A stretch of DNA of 64,000 bases from Sulfitobacter sabulilitoris. Lineage in GTDB: Bacteria; Pseudomonadota; Alphaproteobacteria; Rhodobacterales; Rhodobacteraceae. The DNA lies in NCBI RefSeq assembly GCF_005887615.1, contig NZ_VANS01000005.1, positions 124,001 through 188,000 on the forward strand, read 5' to 3'. The first letter of the stretch is position 1; each line of letters begins with the position of its first letter. This document shows, in pieces, positions 8,280-17,107 of the stretch. Under the pieces are notes generated by a model. It was not told the DNA's origin. It did not search any database and saw nothing but the letters and a program-made list of their open reading frames with translations. The translations under genes were made by a program, and so were the position numbers.

Positions 8280-8341
8280 GCCGCAGCGCAGCATTTCAAG
8301 TCTTTTTGCTGCACCGCAGCATTATTTATTCCGCAACGCAG
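8280..8341. promoter_or_regulatory. Three PhaR-type boxes in the phaP promoter region
   Basis: Three related TGC-rich words lie between the phaC stop and the phaP start: GCCGCAGCGCAGC (8280-8292), GCTGCACCGCAGC (8308-8320) and CCGCAACGCAG (8331-8341). All keep the YGC-N3-GCAG core seen at phaR and phaC. The first two are 28 bp apart. The array should bind PhaR and block phasin transcription. Confidence 0.55.
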
Positions 8342-8355
8342 AAAGAACATTGAAA

Positions 8356-10161
8356 TCAGGGCTTTGCCTTTTTCACGACATAGGTGCCGGGCGCGTCGCA
8401 CAGCACGGGATGGCTCGAATCACCGGGCGTCCGGGCAGAAATCTGCTTGCCAGACCGCTTTTTCAGCCATGTTTCCCAGCGCGGCCACCACGATCCTTCG
8501 GTGAATTTGGCCGACTCAAGCCAGTCTTTGTGGTCCAGGCCGAGGTCGCTGTTGGTGTAGTGACCGTACTTTCCCTTGCTGGGCGGGTTCACGATGCCCG
8601 CGATATGGCCCGACTGGGTCATGATGAAGGTCTTGTTGTCGGATCCCATCTGCTGGACGCCGCGATAGCTGTCTTTCCAGGCGGCGATGTGATCGGTCTC
8701 GCAGGCGATGGCGCAAACCGGTACGTCGACATCGCTCAGCTTGAGGGTATGGCTTAGCATGTCGATCCCGCCCTGCGCCAGTTCGTCGTTCTGGCACAGC
8801 TTGCGCAGATACTGCTTGGCCATTTTCGCAGGCAGGTTGGCGCCGTCGCCGTTCCAATACAGCAGATCGAAGGCGGGCGGCGTTTCACCCATCATGTAAC
8901 TCTTGATCGCGGGGCTATAGACCAGGTCGTTGGAGCGCAGGAACGAAAAGGTGCGCGCCATGATCACCGATGGCAGCAGGCCCTTGTCCTCGACCTCGCG
9001 TTCGATCCCATCGATGAAATCATCTGTCAGGAAGGGCGCGAATTCGCCCTGGTCGGAAAAATCGGTGAGCGCGGTAAAGAAGGTCGCGGATTTGACCGAG
9101 GTGTCGCCGCGCTGCTTGAGCAGCGACAGCGTCATCGCCAGCGTGGTGCCCGCGATGCAGTACCCGACGGCGTTGACCTGATCCTCGTCGGTGATGGCCT
9201 TCACCTCGCGGATCGCGGCCAGATAGCCGTCTTCGATGTAATCCTCCATCCCGACATCGCGGTAGGTCTCGTCGGGGTTGACCCAACTCACCATGAAAAG
9301 CGAATAGCCCTGGTCGGTGATCCATTTCACCAGGCTGTTCTGTTCCTTGAGGTCGAGGATGTAATACTTGTTGATCCAGGGCGGAAAGACGATCAGCGGG
9401 GTCTTGTACTGCGTCTCGGTCGCGGGCTCGTACTGGATCAGCTCCATCATGCGGTTGCGATAGACGACCTTGCCCGGCGTCGTGGCGATGTTGCGCCCCA
9501 ACTCGAAAGCGTCCTCGTCCGCCAGCTTGACGATCAATTCGCCGTTGTTGGCCTCGAGATCCGAAATCAGGTTCTCCAGTCCTTTGACAAGGCTCTGCCC
9601 TTCGGTCGCGACCGCACGTTCCAGGGCATCGGGGTTGGTGGCAAGGAAGTTGCTGGGCGACATCATGTCGATGATCTGCCGGGAAAAGTAATCCAGCCTG
9701 CGTTTTTCGGCCGGATCGAGGTCGCTCACCGCGTCGACCGCCTGCTGCAGGGCCTGCGCGTTGATCAGGTACTGCTGCTTGACGAAGTTGAAATAGGGGT
9801 GCGTGTCCCACAATGGGTTGGCAAAGCGGCGGTCGCGGGGGCCGTTGTCCTCGCGCTCGGGCAGTTTGCCGCGCGCCACGACCTGCTGCGCCTCTACGAA
9901 ATGCTTGACCGAATTCGACCAGAAGGCGAGCTGGTGTTCGATCACCTTGGCGGGATTTTGCATCGCCTCCGACCAATAGGCCTGCGACGCCTTGGCGAAG
10001 AGGTCGTGATTCGGGGCATCCAGCGCCGCGTCATGCCCTTTACGCTGGGTCATCACGCGGGTCAGACGCTCTGAAAGCTCTTCAACTTTCTTCAAATTTT
10101 CTGTCATGCGTTCGAGGGTTTCACCCGATGGCACAGGTGTTCGCGTGTCTTCGGTTGTCAT
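8356..10161 (-). CDS. phaC: Class I poly(3-hydroxyalkanoate) synthase PhaC
   Basis: 601-aa synthase that polymerises (R)-3-hydroxyacyl-CoA at the granule surface. It has the class I N-terminal domain (PLWDTHPYFNFVKQQYL at about 116-132), the conserved VSWVNPD segment, and the lipase-like box VGYCIAGTT with nucleophile Cys335. The catalytic Asp lies in ACETDHIAAW and the His in SGHIAGIVNPPSK near the C-terminus. Length matches class I enzymes. It is divergent from phaZ with a 106-bp intergenic region that holds a PhaR-type box. Upstream AGGGAAA serves as ribosome-binding site. Confidence 0.95.
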   Translation of the reverse strand: MTTEDTRTPVPSGETLERMTENLKKVEELSERLTRVMTQRKGHDAALDAPNHDLFAKASQAYWSEAMQNPAKVIEHQLAFWSNSVKHFVEAQQVVARGKLPEREDNGPRDRRFANPLWDTHPYFNFVKQQYLINAQALQQAVDAVSDLDPAEKRRLDYFSRQIIDMMSPSNFLATNPDALERAVATEGQSLVKGLENLISDLEANNGELIVKLADEDAFELGRNIATTPGKVVYRNRMMELIQYEPATETQYKTPLIVFPPWINKYYILDLKEQNSLVKWITDQGYSLFMVSWVNPDETYRDVGMEDYIEDGYLAAIREVKAITDEDQVNAVGYCIAGTTLAMTLSLLKQRGDTSVKSATFFTALTDFSDQGEFAPFLTDDFIDGIEREVEDKGLLPSVIMARTFSFLRSNDLVYSPAIKSYMMGETPPAFDLLYWNGDGANLPAKMAKQYLRKLCQNDELAQGGIDMLSHTLKLSDVDVPVCAIACETDHIAAWKDSYRGVQQMGSDNKTFIMTQSGHIAGIVNPPSKGKYGHYTNSDLGLDHKDWLESAKFTEGSWWPRWETWLKKRSGKQISARTPGDSSHPVLCDAPGTYVVKKAKP

Positions 10162-10183
10162 ATTCAGGTTTCCCTCTTATGTT

Positions 10184-10196
10184 TGCAGTTGCAGCA
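10184..10196. promoter_or_regulatory. PhaR-type box between phaC and phaZ
   Basis: TGCAGTTGCAGCA lies 22 bp before the phaC start in the shared divergent promoter region, resembling the boxes at phaR and phaP. Its position would allow control of phaC, of phaZ or of both. Confidence 0.4.
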
Positions 10197-10267
10197 TTGT
10201 GACGTGGTCTTCAGGGGGCGAAGCGATCATAGATGCATTAACACGGTTCCGTAACAAGGAGACCCCT

Positions 10268-11575
10268 ATGCGATACATGGCCACCTACGACATGATGGAA
10301 ACCATCCGCAACACCAACCAATGGCTCGGCGCCTCTGCCCTTGCCCTTGGATCATACCCTGCATTTTCGATGGTGCCAAACCCCACGATCGAATGGATGC
10401 GTGCCTGGGGCGAAGTCACCGAGCGCACCTTTCAACGCATGATCGTGAAGCCCGACTGGAATATCCCCCCCGTGGTCGGCGAAAACGGCACCGACTGCGT
10501 CGTGACGATGGAAACCACGGTCGAGCGTGATTTCGGCGACCTGCTGCATTTCACCGTGCAGGGCCGCACGCCGCCCAAGCGCAAGGTTCTGCTTGTGGCG
10601 CCGATGTCGGGCCACTACGCCACGCTGCTGCGCTCAACCGTCATCAGCCTGCTGCCGGATGTCGATCTCTACATCACCGACTGGCACAACGCGCGCGACA
10701 TTCCCGTCAGCGCCGGCAAGTTCGATATCGAGGATTACACGCTTTACCTGGTGGATTTCATGCGCGAACTGGGGCCCGATACCCATGTCATCGCCGTTTG
10801 CCAGCCCGCACCTCTGACGCTGGCCGCGACGGCCTATCTGGCCGAGGAAGACCCTGACGCGCAGCCCAAATCCCTGACACTGATCGGCGGGCCGATCGAC
10901 CCCAATGCGACACCGACCGAAGTCACCGACTTTGGCCACCGGGTCACGATGGGCCAACTCGAAGAACTGATGATCCAGCGGGTCGGCTTCAAGTACAAGG
11001 GCGTGGGCCGCAAGGTCTATCCCGGCATGTTGCAGTTGAGTTCGTTCATCTCGATGAACGCCGAGACGCATATGCTGGCCTTCCGCGACCAGATCGCGCG
11101 CGTCGCCCGCGGCGAGGCCGCCGAACACGACAAGCACAACAAGTTCTACGACGAGTATCTTGCCGTCATGGACATGCCGGCGGAATTCTACCTCTCCACC
11201 GTGGACCGGATCTTCAAGAGCGGCGAAATCGCCCGCAATGAATTTACCGTCAAGGGCAAAGCGGTCGATATCGGCAAGATCACCACCGTGGCGGTCAAGA
11301 CCGTCGAAGGCACGAAGGATGACATATCCGCCCCCGGTCAGTGTATCGCGGCGTTGGCCCTGTGCACCGGACTGCCCGACAGCAAGAAGGCGAGCCATCT
11401 CGAAGAGGGCGCGGGGCACTACGGTATCTTTGCGGGCAAAAGCTGGCGGACCAATATCCGGCCACTGGTGCTCGATTTCATCGATGCCAACTCCGCGCCG
11501 GAAAAAGCGACCGGGGCCAATACCGGGACCAACCCGCGCGGCGCGGCGTCCGGCAAGCCGAAGTCGGCGGCCTGA
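10268..11575 (+). CDS. phaZ: Intracellular polyhydroxyalkanoate depolymerase PhaZ
   Basis: 435-aa intracellular PHB depolymerase that mobilises stored polymer. It begins MRYMATYDMMETIRNTNQWL, typical of the family, has SGHYATLLR and DWHNARDIP in the N-terminal half of an alpha/beta fold, and places the expected Cys nucleophile at Cys178 in VIAVCQPAP. The ORF is open further upstream, but ATG 10268 behind AAGGAGA is clearly the start. It is divergent from phaC, giving the usual rhodobacterial phaZ / phaC-phaP-phaR layout. A Pro/Gly/Lys-rich tail (about the last 25 residues) lies outside the catalytic fold. Confidence 0.93.
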   Translation: MRYMATYDMMETIRNTNQWLGASALALGSYPAFSMVPNPTIEWMRAWGEVTERTFQRMIVKPDWNIPPVVGENGTDCVVTMETTVERDFGDLLHFTVQGRTPPKRKVLLVAPMSGHYATLLRSTVISLLPDVDLYITDWHNARDIPVSAGKFDIEDYTLYLVDFMRELGPDTHVIAVCQPAPLTLAATAYLAEEDPDAQPKSLTLIGGPIDPNATPTEVTDFGHRVTMGQLEELMIQRVGFKYKGVGRKVYPGMLQLSSFISMNAETHMLAFRDQIARVARGEAAEHDKHNKFYDEYLAVMDMPAEFYLSTVDRIFKSGEIARNEFTVKGKAVDIGKITTVAVKTVEGTKDDISAPGQCIAALALCTGLPDSKKASHLEEGAGHYGIFAGKSWRTNIRPLVLDFIDANSAPEKATGANTGTNPRGAASGKPKSAA

Positions 11576-11579
11576 TCGG

Positions 11580-12158
11580 GTGGCAGGCGGACGGGATATC
11601 CCTTTCGCCTGCGACTGCGGCGCCGTGACAGGAACGCTGCATGACATCAGCGCATCGCGCGGCACGCATGCGATCTGCCATTGCGCGGACTGCCGCGCGG
11701 CGGAAGTCTTTGCCGGTCAGCCGGATCCAGGACAAGACGGCGTGGATCTGTTTCAGACCACGCCCGACCGGGTCGAATTTCACACCGGGCTGGATCATAT
11801 CGGCGTCTTCAGCTTCAGCCCGAACGGCCTGCTGCGGTGGTATGCCGATTGCTGTGGCGCGACCCTGTTCAACACCCTGCGCAACCCGAAAGCGGCCTTT
11901 TCCGCCATTCGCGTGCAGCGGCTTGCCGACCCTGCCGCCATCGGCCCGGTGCGGGCGCACGCCTTTGTCGGTCGCCCCGGCGGCGGGTACAAGCACACCG
12001 GCAAGGCGTGGTTTCTGCTTGGGCTGCTGCGTGGCCCGGCGTTGGCCCGGATCACCGGGCGCTGGCGCGACACACCGTTTTTCGACATCGCAAGCGGTCA
12101 GCCCGTGCGCAAGGTCCAGATCGTGGACAAGGGCGCCCGCGCAGACCTGCTCAGGTAG
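11580..12158 (+). CDS. GFA-like / DUF6151 family protein
   Basis: 192-aa protein with the Cys pattern of glutathione-dependent formaldehyde-activating (GFA) proteins: ACDCG near residue 11, ICHCADC near 35 and ADCCGATLFNT in the middle, a probable zinc site. Relatives include formaldehyde-glutathione adduct enzymes and uncharacterised DUF6151 proteins; no catalytic role can be assigned. The start is GTG 11580, four bases after the phaZ stop, so it is probably co-transcribed with phaZ. Upstream in-frame codons lie inside phaZ and are ignored. Confidence 0.7.
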   Translation: MAGGRDIPFACDCGAVTGTLHDISASRGTHAICHCADCRAAEVFAGQPDPGQDGVDLFQTTPDRVEFHTGLDHIGVFSFSPNGLLRWYADCCGATLFNTLRNPKAAFSAIRVQRLADPAAIGPVRAHAFVGRPGGGYKHTGKAWFLLGLLRGPALARITGRWRDTPFFDIASGQPVRKVQIVDKGARADLLR

Positions 12159-12189
12159 GCAAGGGCGCGCGCACCCTGCCCCGTCGCCA

Positions 12190-12900
12190 TCACGTCAGAA
12201 CATAGGGCTGGCTCATCCAGTCGCGCAGCGCGCGCGTCGTCTCTGCGGGCAGTTCCAGCGTCGGCAGATGGCCCGCGTGGTCCAGCACGACCAGTTTCGC
12301 ATAGGGAATGAGCTCGGCCATGAAGCTGTGCCGTTTGACCGGGCACAGCGCGTCATGCGCGCCGCACAGCACCAGCGCCGGCACCTTGCAGCGGCGCAGC
12401 GTGGCCTGCTGATCCCGCCGCCGTTGCAGTGCGCGCGACTGGCGCACGAACACTTCGGGGCCCAGCGTTTCGGCCATGTCCACCACCAGGTCCAGCACCT
12501 CGTCACGCGCGGCGCCGGGGGCAAGGTAATGCGGTTTCATCTCGTCGCGCATGACCTGCGCCAGGCGCCCCGTGCGCGCGGCGACGATGTTGGGCTCTCG
12601 CGCTGCGGCGATCTGCGGCGTTTCCGCCAGCGGCGAGGTCCCCATGAGCGCGATCCGGGTGATGCGGTCGGGCGCGCGGCGCAGCAGTTCCATCGCAACG
12701 ATGCCGCCCATGCTCAGCCCCGCCAGTGCAAAGCGTTGCGGCAACTGGTCGAGCAGCGATGACGCGATTTCCTCGATCCGCTCGCCGTTGGTGATCGGGG
12801 CCACCATCACGGCCGTATCGGCGGACAATTCCGCGATCTGCGGGCCATAAAGGCGCGCGTCGCACATCATGCCGGGCAGCAGGACCAGCGGTTCAGCCAT
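12190..12900 (-). CDS. Alpha/beta fold hydrolase
   Basis: 236-aa alpha/beta hydrolase. The nucleophile elbow is GLSMGG (Ser near residue 63), the acid is probably the Asp in CGAHDALCP, and the His lies in DHAGHLPTLE near the C-terminus, as in PcaD/BioH-like esterases. The N-terminus LVLLPGMMCDARL is common in small carboxylesterases of this group. It is the last gene of a minus-strand run of hydrolases; its substrate is unknown. It converges on the GFA-like gene. Confidence 0.8.
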   Translation of the reverse strand: MAEPLVLLPGMMCDARLYGPQIAELSADTAVMVAPITNGERIEEIASSLLDQLPQRFALAGLSMGGIVAMELLRRAPDRITRIALMGTSPLAETPQIAAAREPNIVAARTGRLAQVMRDEMKPHYLAPGAARDEVLDLVVDMAETLGPEVFVRQSRALQRRRDQQATLRRCKVPALVLCGAHDALCPVKRHSFMAELIPYAKLVVLDHAGHLPTLELPAETTRALRDWMSQPYVLT

Positions 12901-13044
12901 GCAGGCGCACCACGCGGTCGAAAATGGGAGAAATCGAACTGCTCATATCGCTCAAACGCCTGTTTTCCCCTTGGTGTAGCAGTCTTGGGCGCTGCCACAA
13001 GCCCTTGCTTCAGCGCGGGCGAAAAACCTGCGGCTGCGTGCCGG

Positions 13045-13677
13045 TCATGGATGGGCGATACCGCGAAACGGCGGGAAATCGGCGTAGCGCGCGCGCCGTG
13101 CTTCCGGCGGCTCCGCCGGGGTGTCGCCCGCGCGCAGCAGCGTCCCGCGCGGCGCGATGTAGCTTGAGATCGTGCGCAGCGGTTCGGGCCGCCAGACAAG
13201 GTTGAAGGCCGCCAGCTTGGGAAAGAACCACAGGTCGGAATAGGGAAGGTGATCGTGCAGCCACCACGCAAGATCGCGCCAGTCGCGCCCGCGCGCGTAG
13301 CGGTCGGCGAACCACGGGATCACCAGCGACGTGCCCGCGATGGCCGCCGCGCCGCTGTCCCTGTCCCAGATATGGCATTCCAGCGGATTGTCGTTGCGCG
13401 CGCAATTGAGCCTGTGCGCGTTGCCATAGGCGTTCAGGTCGGGCGCGCGGTAGCCTGACCGGATCGCCAGCCGTCCAAAGGTTTCTTCGAGCGGGTCGAG
13501 CAGGTGCACGCAGAGTTCGCGGCCATGCGCGATGACCAGATCGGGGTCGCGCGGCACGTTGGGATGGCCGTGAAAGCCGGAGATCTCGGAATAGAGGAAA
13601 TCGCGCATGTAGAAGTGTTTCGACAGGCGCACCCGGCCCAGGGTCTCGAGGCTCCACATGCTGCGGGGACGGCGCAC
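13045..13677 (-). CDS. Conserved hypothetical protein, possible peptidase M15-like fold
   Basis: 210-aa protein of uncertain function. LAIRSGYRAPDLN (70-82), CHIWDRDSG (101-109) and WWLHDHLPYSDLWFF (138-152) resemble the ligand spacing of M15/DD-peptidase-like folds, in which an Arg-containing loop, an HxxD pair and a late His bind zinc. No signal peptide is visible, which argues against a cell-wall enzyme. The start is GTG 13677, four bases past the previous stop, or ATG 13659; neither has a good ribosome-binding site, suggesting coupling to the upstream hydrolase. The M15 link is tentative. Confidence 0.6.
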   Translation of the reverse strand: MRRPRSMWSLETLGRVRLSKHFYMRDFLYSEISGFHGHPNVPRDPDLVIAHGRELCVHLLDPLEETFGRLAIRSGYRAPDLNAYGNAHRLNCARNDNPLECHIWDRDSGAAAIAGTSLVIPWFADRYARGRDWRDLAWWLHDHLPYSDLWFFPKLAAFNLVWRPEPLRTISSYIAPRGTLLRAGDTPAEPPEARRARYADFPPFRGIAHP

Positions 13678-13681
13678 CGGG

Positions 13682-14662
13682 TCAGAGCCCCCGCGCCCAG
13701 TCGATTATGCCCGCCACCGCGCCGTCGGTTTGACCGGGCGAGACGATATCGCCCGCGATCACGTGCCCGGACGCATCGTCGCCGGGGCCAAGGACGGGCT
13801 GCACCACGCGCACCGGCCCGCCCCAGCGCGCCGCGACATCCGCCGTCAGGTCGGGGCGGACGACCTGATCGCTATCGGAATACCAAAACAGCGCGGGCGT
13901 GGTCGCCTTGCCCGGATCGAGCTGGCCCACGGTCTTGACCAGGGCCGCCAGCGGCATGGCCGCGACACTGGGATACTCGGTGGTCCAATATCGCGCCTGC
14001 GCGTCGTTTTTCGGGGTGAACCCGCGCCGTGCCCCCGCGAGCATCGGCAACCAGTAACGCGCGGCGGGCCAGGTCAGCAGCGGCGCCAGCGGGTTGTTGA
14101 TGCCGAAGTTGGGCGAGACAAAGACGATCCCCGCGACCTGCTGCATCAGCGCGGGATCCTGCGCCGCCGCCGCCATCAGCGTGCCCCCGGTCGAGGTGGA
14201 GATCACAAGCACCCTGTCGCCAAGGCTCCGCGCGGCGGCCAGCGCCTCGGCCACGTCCGCCATCCAGCCCGCAACGGTGCCTGTCGCCATCGCCTGCGCC
14301 CCGCGGCCATGCCCCTGCAACCGGGTAAAGACAAGATGCGCCCCCAGAGCCTGTGCGACGCGGTCGGGAACCGGACGGATTTCCTGGGACGTGGCGGAAA
14401 ACCCGTGCACATAGACCACCGCCCAATCGGTGCGGGCTTGCCCCACGTCGGCGCGGATCACACGCTTTTCGGTGCCGGGGGTGATGTCGTCAAAGGCGGC
14501 TTCGACGGACTGGAAATAGGGTTCCACACCGGCATCGAGCCGCGATGGATCGAAGTGCGCGCGCAGCGACGACGGCTCGTAGGGGCCAAAAAGCCACAGA
14601 CCGGTGACCAGCACGGCCAGCGCCAGACCGATCCGCCCCAGCCATCGCGCAAGTCGTCTCAT
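13682..14662 (-). CDS. Membrane-anchored or secreted alpha/beta hydrolase
   Basis: 326-aa protein with an N-terminal hydrophobic segment (about 9-26), then an alpha/beta hydrolase domain: oxyanion region VYVHGFSATSQE, the TRLQGHGRG loop, the nucleophile motif ISTSTGG, FWYSDSDQVV with the acid and a C-terminal GHVIAGD region with the His. The nucleophile motif S-T-S-T-G-G is slightly unusual compared with G-x-S-x-G. ATG 14662 overlaps the stop of the upstream hydrolase by four bases (ATGA), so the two are coupled. Much longer upstream frame is ignored for that reason. Substrate unknown; lipid or monoacylglycerol esters are possible. Confidence 0.78.
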   Translation of the reverse strand: MRRLARWLGRIGLALAVLVTGLWLFGPYEPSSLRAHFDPSRLDAGVEPYFQSVEAAFDDITPGTEKRVIRADVGQARTDWAVVYVHGFSATSQEIRPVPDRVAQALGAHLVFTRLQGHGRGAQAMATGTVAGWMADVAEALAAARSLGDRVLVISTSTGGTLMAAAAQDPALMQQVAGIVFVSPNFGINNPLAPLLTWPAARYWLPMLAGARRGFTPKNDAQARYWTTEYPSVAAMPLAALVKTVGQLDPGKATTPALFWYSDSDQVVRPDLTADVAARWGGPVRVVQPVLGPGDDASGHVIAGDIVSPGQTDGAVAGIIDWARGL

Positions 14663-15414
14663 CGTGCGGCGCCGATCACGTCGGTTATCGCCCGTTCGAT
14701 CAGCCCGAGGCAGGGGCCGTCGGAAAACCGGTGGTCGGCGTCCTTGACCAGCGTCAGGTGCAGATCGGGGCAGGTCGCGTGCTCCATCAGGCGCAGGGCG
14801 GTTTGCGTGCTGACCGCGGTGTCGGCCGTGCCTTGCAGGCAGCGCACCGGGAACGGCAGATCCAGCGGGTCGCGCAGCACAAGCTGCCGCCGCCCGTCCT
14901 CGATCATCCGCTTGGTGATCACATAGGGATCCATATAGTCGGATGGCAGTTCCACCTGCCCGTCGCGCTCCAACTGCGCCTTCTGGGCCTCGGTGAATGT
15001 CGCCCAGTAACCGTCTTCGGTGAAGTCCGGCGCGGCGGCGATGGTGACCATGCCCGCGATCCGCTCGGGACAGCGGCGCGCCAGCAGCAGAGCCTGCCAG
15101 CCGCCCATCGACGACCCCACCGGCACGATGGGCCCCTGCGTCAGCGCGTGCACCACCTCGAACGTATCCTCGGCCCAGTCCCCGATGCACCCCTCCTCGA
15201 AGCTGCCCGAGGATTCGCCGTGACCGGAGTAGTCGAACCGCAGGTAGGACAGCCCCTTGGCGCGGGCCCACTCCTCGAGATGCACGGCCTTGGTGCCTTG
15301 CATGTCGGATCTAAGCCCGCCCAGGAACACGATGGTCGGGCCGTGGCCCTGTGTCAGGTGATAGGCGATGCGACGCTCCTGATGCGTCCTGATGTCGTTT
15401 GGTCCAACGGTCAT
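14659..15414 (-). CDS. Alpha/beta fold hydrolase (serine esterase/thioesterase type)
   Basis: 251-aa cytoplasmic hydrolase with GSSMGG (Ser102), the DYSGHGESSG loop (61-70), a GTADTAVS acid region and DADHRFSD near the end, giving a Ser-Asp-His triad. The sequence resembles ABHD10/palmitoyl-thioesterase-like bacterial proteins. ATG 15414 with GGGAG upstream is preferred over an in-frame ATG at 15471 because it fits the usual N-terminus (RIAYHLTQG follows at once). It is coupled by ATGA to the next hydrolase. Confidence 0.8.
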   Translation of the reverse strand: MTVGPNDIRTHQERRIAYHLTQGHGPTIVFLGGLRSDMQGTKAVHLEEWARAKGLSYLRFDYSGHGESSGSFEEGCIGDWAEDTFEVVHALTQGPIVPVGSSMGGWQALLLARRCPERIAGMVTIAAAPDFTEDGYWATFTEAQKAQLERDGQVELPSDYMDPYVITKRMIEDGRRQLVLRDPLDLPFPVRCLQGTADTAVSTQTALRLMEHATCPDLHLTLVKDADHRFSDGPCLGLIERAITDVIGAAR

Positions 15415-15566
15415 GTGCGGCGCTCCCTTCGTCGCGATCATGCGCGGGGTCCGGGTGGCCTGCAACGACAATTGCGCCGCACATCGGCCGACCGCACGCG
15501 ATCCGCGCCCAGGGGCGACAGATCGAAGCGCCCTTGCGCGGCGCGCAAGGCGTTCGCGGCGATGGC

Positions 15567-15800
15567 TTATCCGCCGACGTAGGGCTCCGCCATCGGGCGG
15601 TAGAATGTCTTTTGATTGTGCAGACGCCCCAGAAGGTCATGGATCTGGCGCAGGGGATCGTCCTCGGCGCTGTCGGGCAGATCGGGCTTCAGGCCGTCCA
15701 GCCGGTCAAAGGACAGATCGCGCTTCATGGTGCGCAGCGCTGCCTCGATCAGGTCGATGTCATTCACGGTCAGTTCGAAATTGCGGTTATGTTTGGGCAT
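15567..15800 (-). CDS. Small conserved hypothetical protein (77 aa)
   Basis: Short acidic, helical cytoplasmic protein beginning MPKHNRNFELTVNDIDLIE and containing IHDLLGRLHNQKTFYRP. I recognise the general type as a small protein conserved in Rhodobacteraceae but know no function. The open frame extends to 15995, but ATG 15800 with AAGGTG upstream is the plausible start because upstream codons overlap the promoter area of the divergent MFS gene. No motif, signal or metal site is visible. Confidence 0.7.
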   Translation of the reverse strand: MPKHNRNFELTVNDIDLIEAALRTMKRDLSFDRLDGLKPDLPDSAEDDPLRQIHDLLGRLHNQKTFYRPMAEPYVGG

Positions 15801-15927
15801 GGGGCACCTTCGGGCTGTGTGGCGGACAGCGGCAACCAGCGGTCGCTGTTGCGTGATAGATAGTCGTTTCCACGCCACAGTCCAGAGCCAGATTGCCTCG
15901 CGGGCGCCGGCACCGCATAAATCGGGG

Positions 15928-17103
15928 ATGACCGATGCCGCCCCCAACAGACTTTTGATTCCCGTCCTGTCGGCGGCCAACTTCGTGATCGGCATGGGGG
16001 CCTTCGTCGTGGTCGGCGTGCTGGAGCCGCTGGGCCGCGATCTGGGTGTCGGCGCGGCGCAGGCCGGGTCGCTGATGACGGTCTATGCCATGGCCTACGC
16101 GGTGCTTTCGCCGCTCCTGGTGTCGCTGATGGGCGGTGTGGGGCGGCGACGGGTGCTGGCGATCGCACTGGCGCTGTTTGCGCTGGCCACCGCCCTGTCG
16201 GCGCTGGTCGGGTCGTTCTGGCTGCTGACCCTGTCTCGGGTGCTGGCCGCCGCCGGCGCGGGCATGTTCACCCCCGTGGCCGCCGCCGTCGCCGCGACGC
16301 TGTATCCGCCCGAACAGCGCGCGCGGGTTCTGGCGGCCGTGTTCTTCGGGCTGACGCTGGCGCAGGTCGCGGGCGTGCCCGGCGGCAGCTTCATCGCCTA
16401 TACCTTCGGCTGGCGCTGGGCCTTTGCGACGGTGCTGCTGGTGGCAGTGCCCTGCACGGTGCTGATCTGGCGGCATGTGCCTGCGGGGTTGCGGTTTCAA
16501 CCGGTCACTCTGGGCGATCTGGCACGAATCATGGGCCAGGGTCGCCTGATGCTGGCGACGCTGTTCACCGGCGCGTTTCTGGGCGCGATCTATGTGCTTT
16601 ACACCTACGCGGCCCCCCTGCTCAGCCAGACGATGGGCTTTGGCCGCGACGGCATATCGCTGGCGCTGGCGGTGTTCGGGGCGGGCGCCGTGGCGGGCAA
16701 TATCCTTGGCGGCGTGATGGCCGACGCACTGGGCTGGCGGCGCACGCTGATCGCGCTGACGGCGGCGCAGGTCGTGATCACGCCTGTGTTTTCGCTCCTG
16801 CCGCTTCCGGCGGGCTGGGTGTTCGTTCTGTTTTTCGTCTGGGCCGTGTCGGGCTGGTCCTTCATGGCCGGTCAGCAGTTGCGGCTGATCGCGCTTGCGG
16901 GCCCCATGGCGCCGGTTGTCCTGGCGCTGAACGCGGCGGCGATCTATCTCGGCGCCGCGGGCGGGTCGGCCATCGGGGCCATCCTGCTTCAGACCTGGGG
17001 CGTGGGCGCGCTGGGGCTCGGCGGCGGTCTGGCCGCGGCCCTTGCGCTGCTGCATCTGCTGGCGTCGATCCGGTGGGCGCCCGCCGCGCCGCGCACCGCC
17101 TGA
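15928..17103 (+). CDS. MFS transporter (DHA1/AraJ-like)
   Basis: 391-aa inner-membrane major facilitator with about 12 hydrophobic segments. The motif-A-like loop is MGGVGRRRVLAIAL after TM2, and GGSFIAYTFGWRWAF carries the motif-C/TM5 glycine pattern of drug and sugar efflux antiporters. Substrate unknown. ATG 15928 is used; the frame opens earlier but those codons lack membrane character. It is divergent from the 77-aa gene and ends four bases from the end of a second, unrelated MFS gene on the other strand. Confidence 0.85.
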   Translation: MTDAAPNRLLIPVLSAANFVIGMGAFVVVGVLEPLGRDLGVGAAQAGSLMTVYAMAYAVLSPLLVSLMGGVGRRRVLAIALALFALATALSALVGSFWLLTLSRVLAAAGAGMFTPVAAAVAATLYPPEQRARVLAAVFFGLTLAQVAGVPGGSFIAYTFGWRWAFATVLLVAVPCTVLIWRHVPAGLRFQPVTLGDLARIMGQGRLMLATLFTGAFLGAIYVLYTYAAPLLSQTMGFGRDGISLALAVFGAGAVAGNILGGVMADALGWRRTLIALTAAQVVITPVFSLLPLPAGWVFVLFFVWAVSGWSFMAGQQLRLIALAGPMAPVVLALNAAAIYLGAAGGSAIGAILLQTWGVGALGLGGGLAAALALLHLLASIRWAPAAPRTA

Positions 17104-17107
17104 GCGG

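Noticed and set aside
13682-15271. One long 529-aa minus-strand protein
   Set aside because: The N-terminal third is a shadow of the overlapping hydrolase at 14659-15414; the real gene starts at 14662 with an ATGA overlap.
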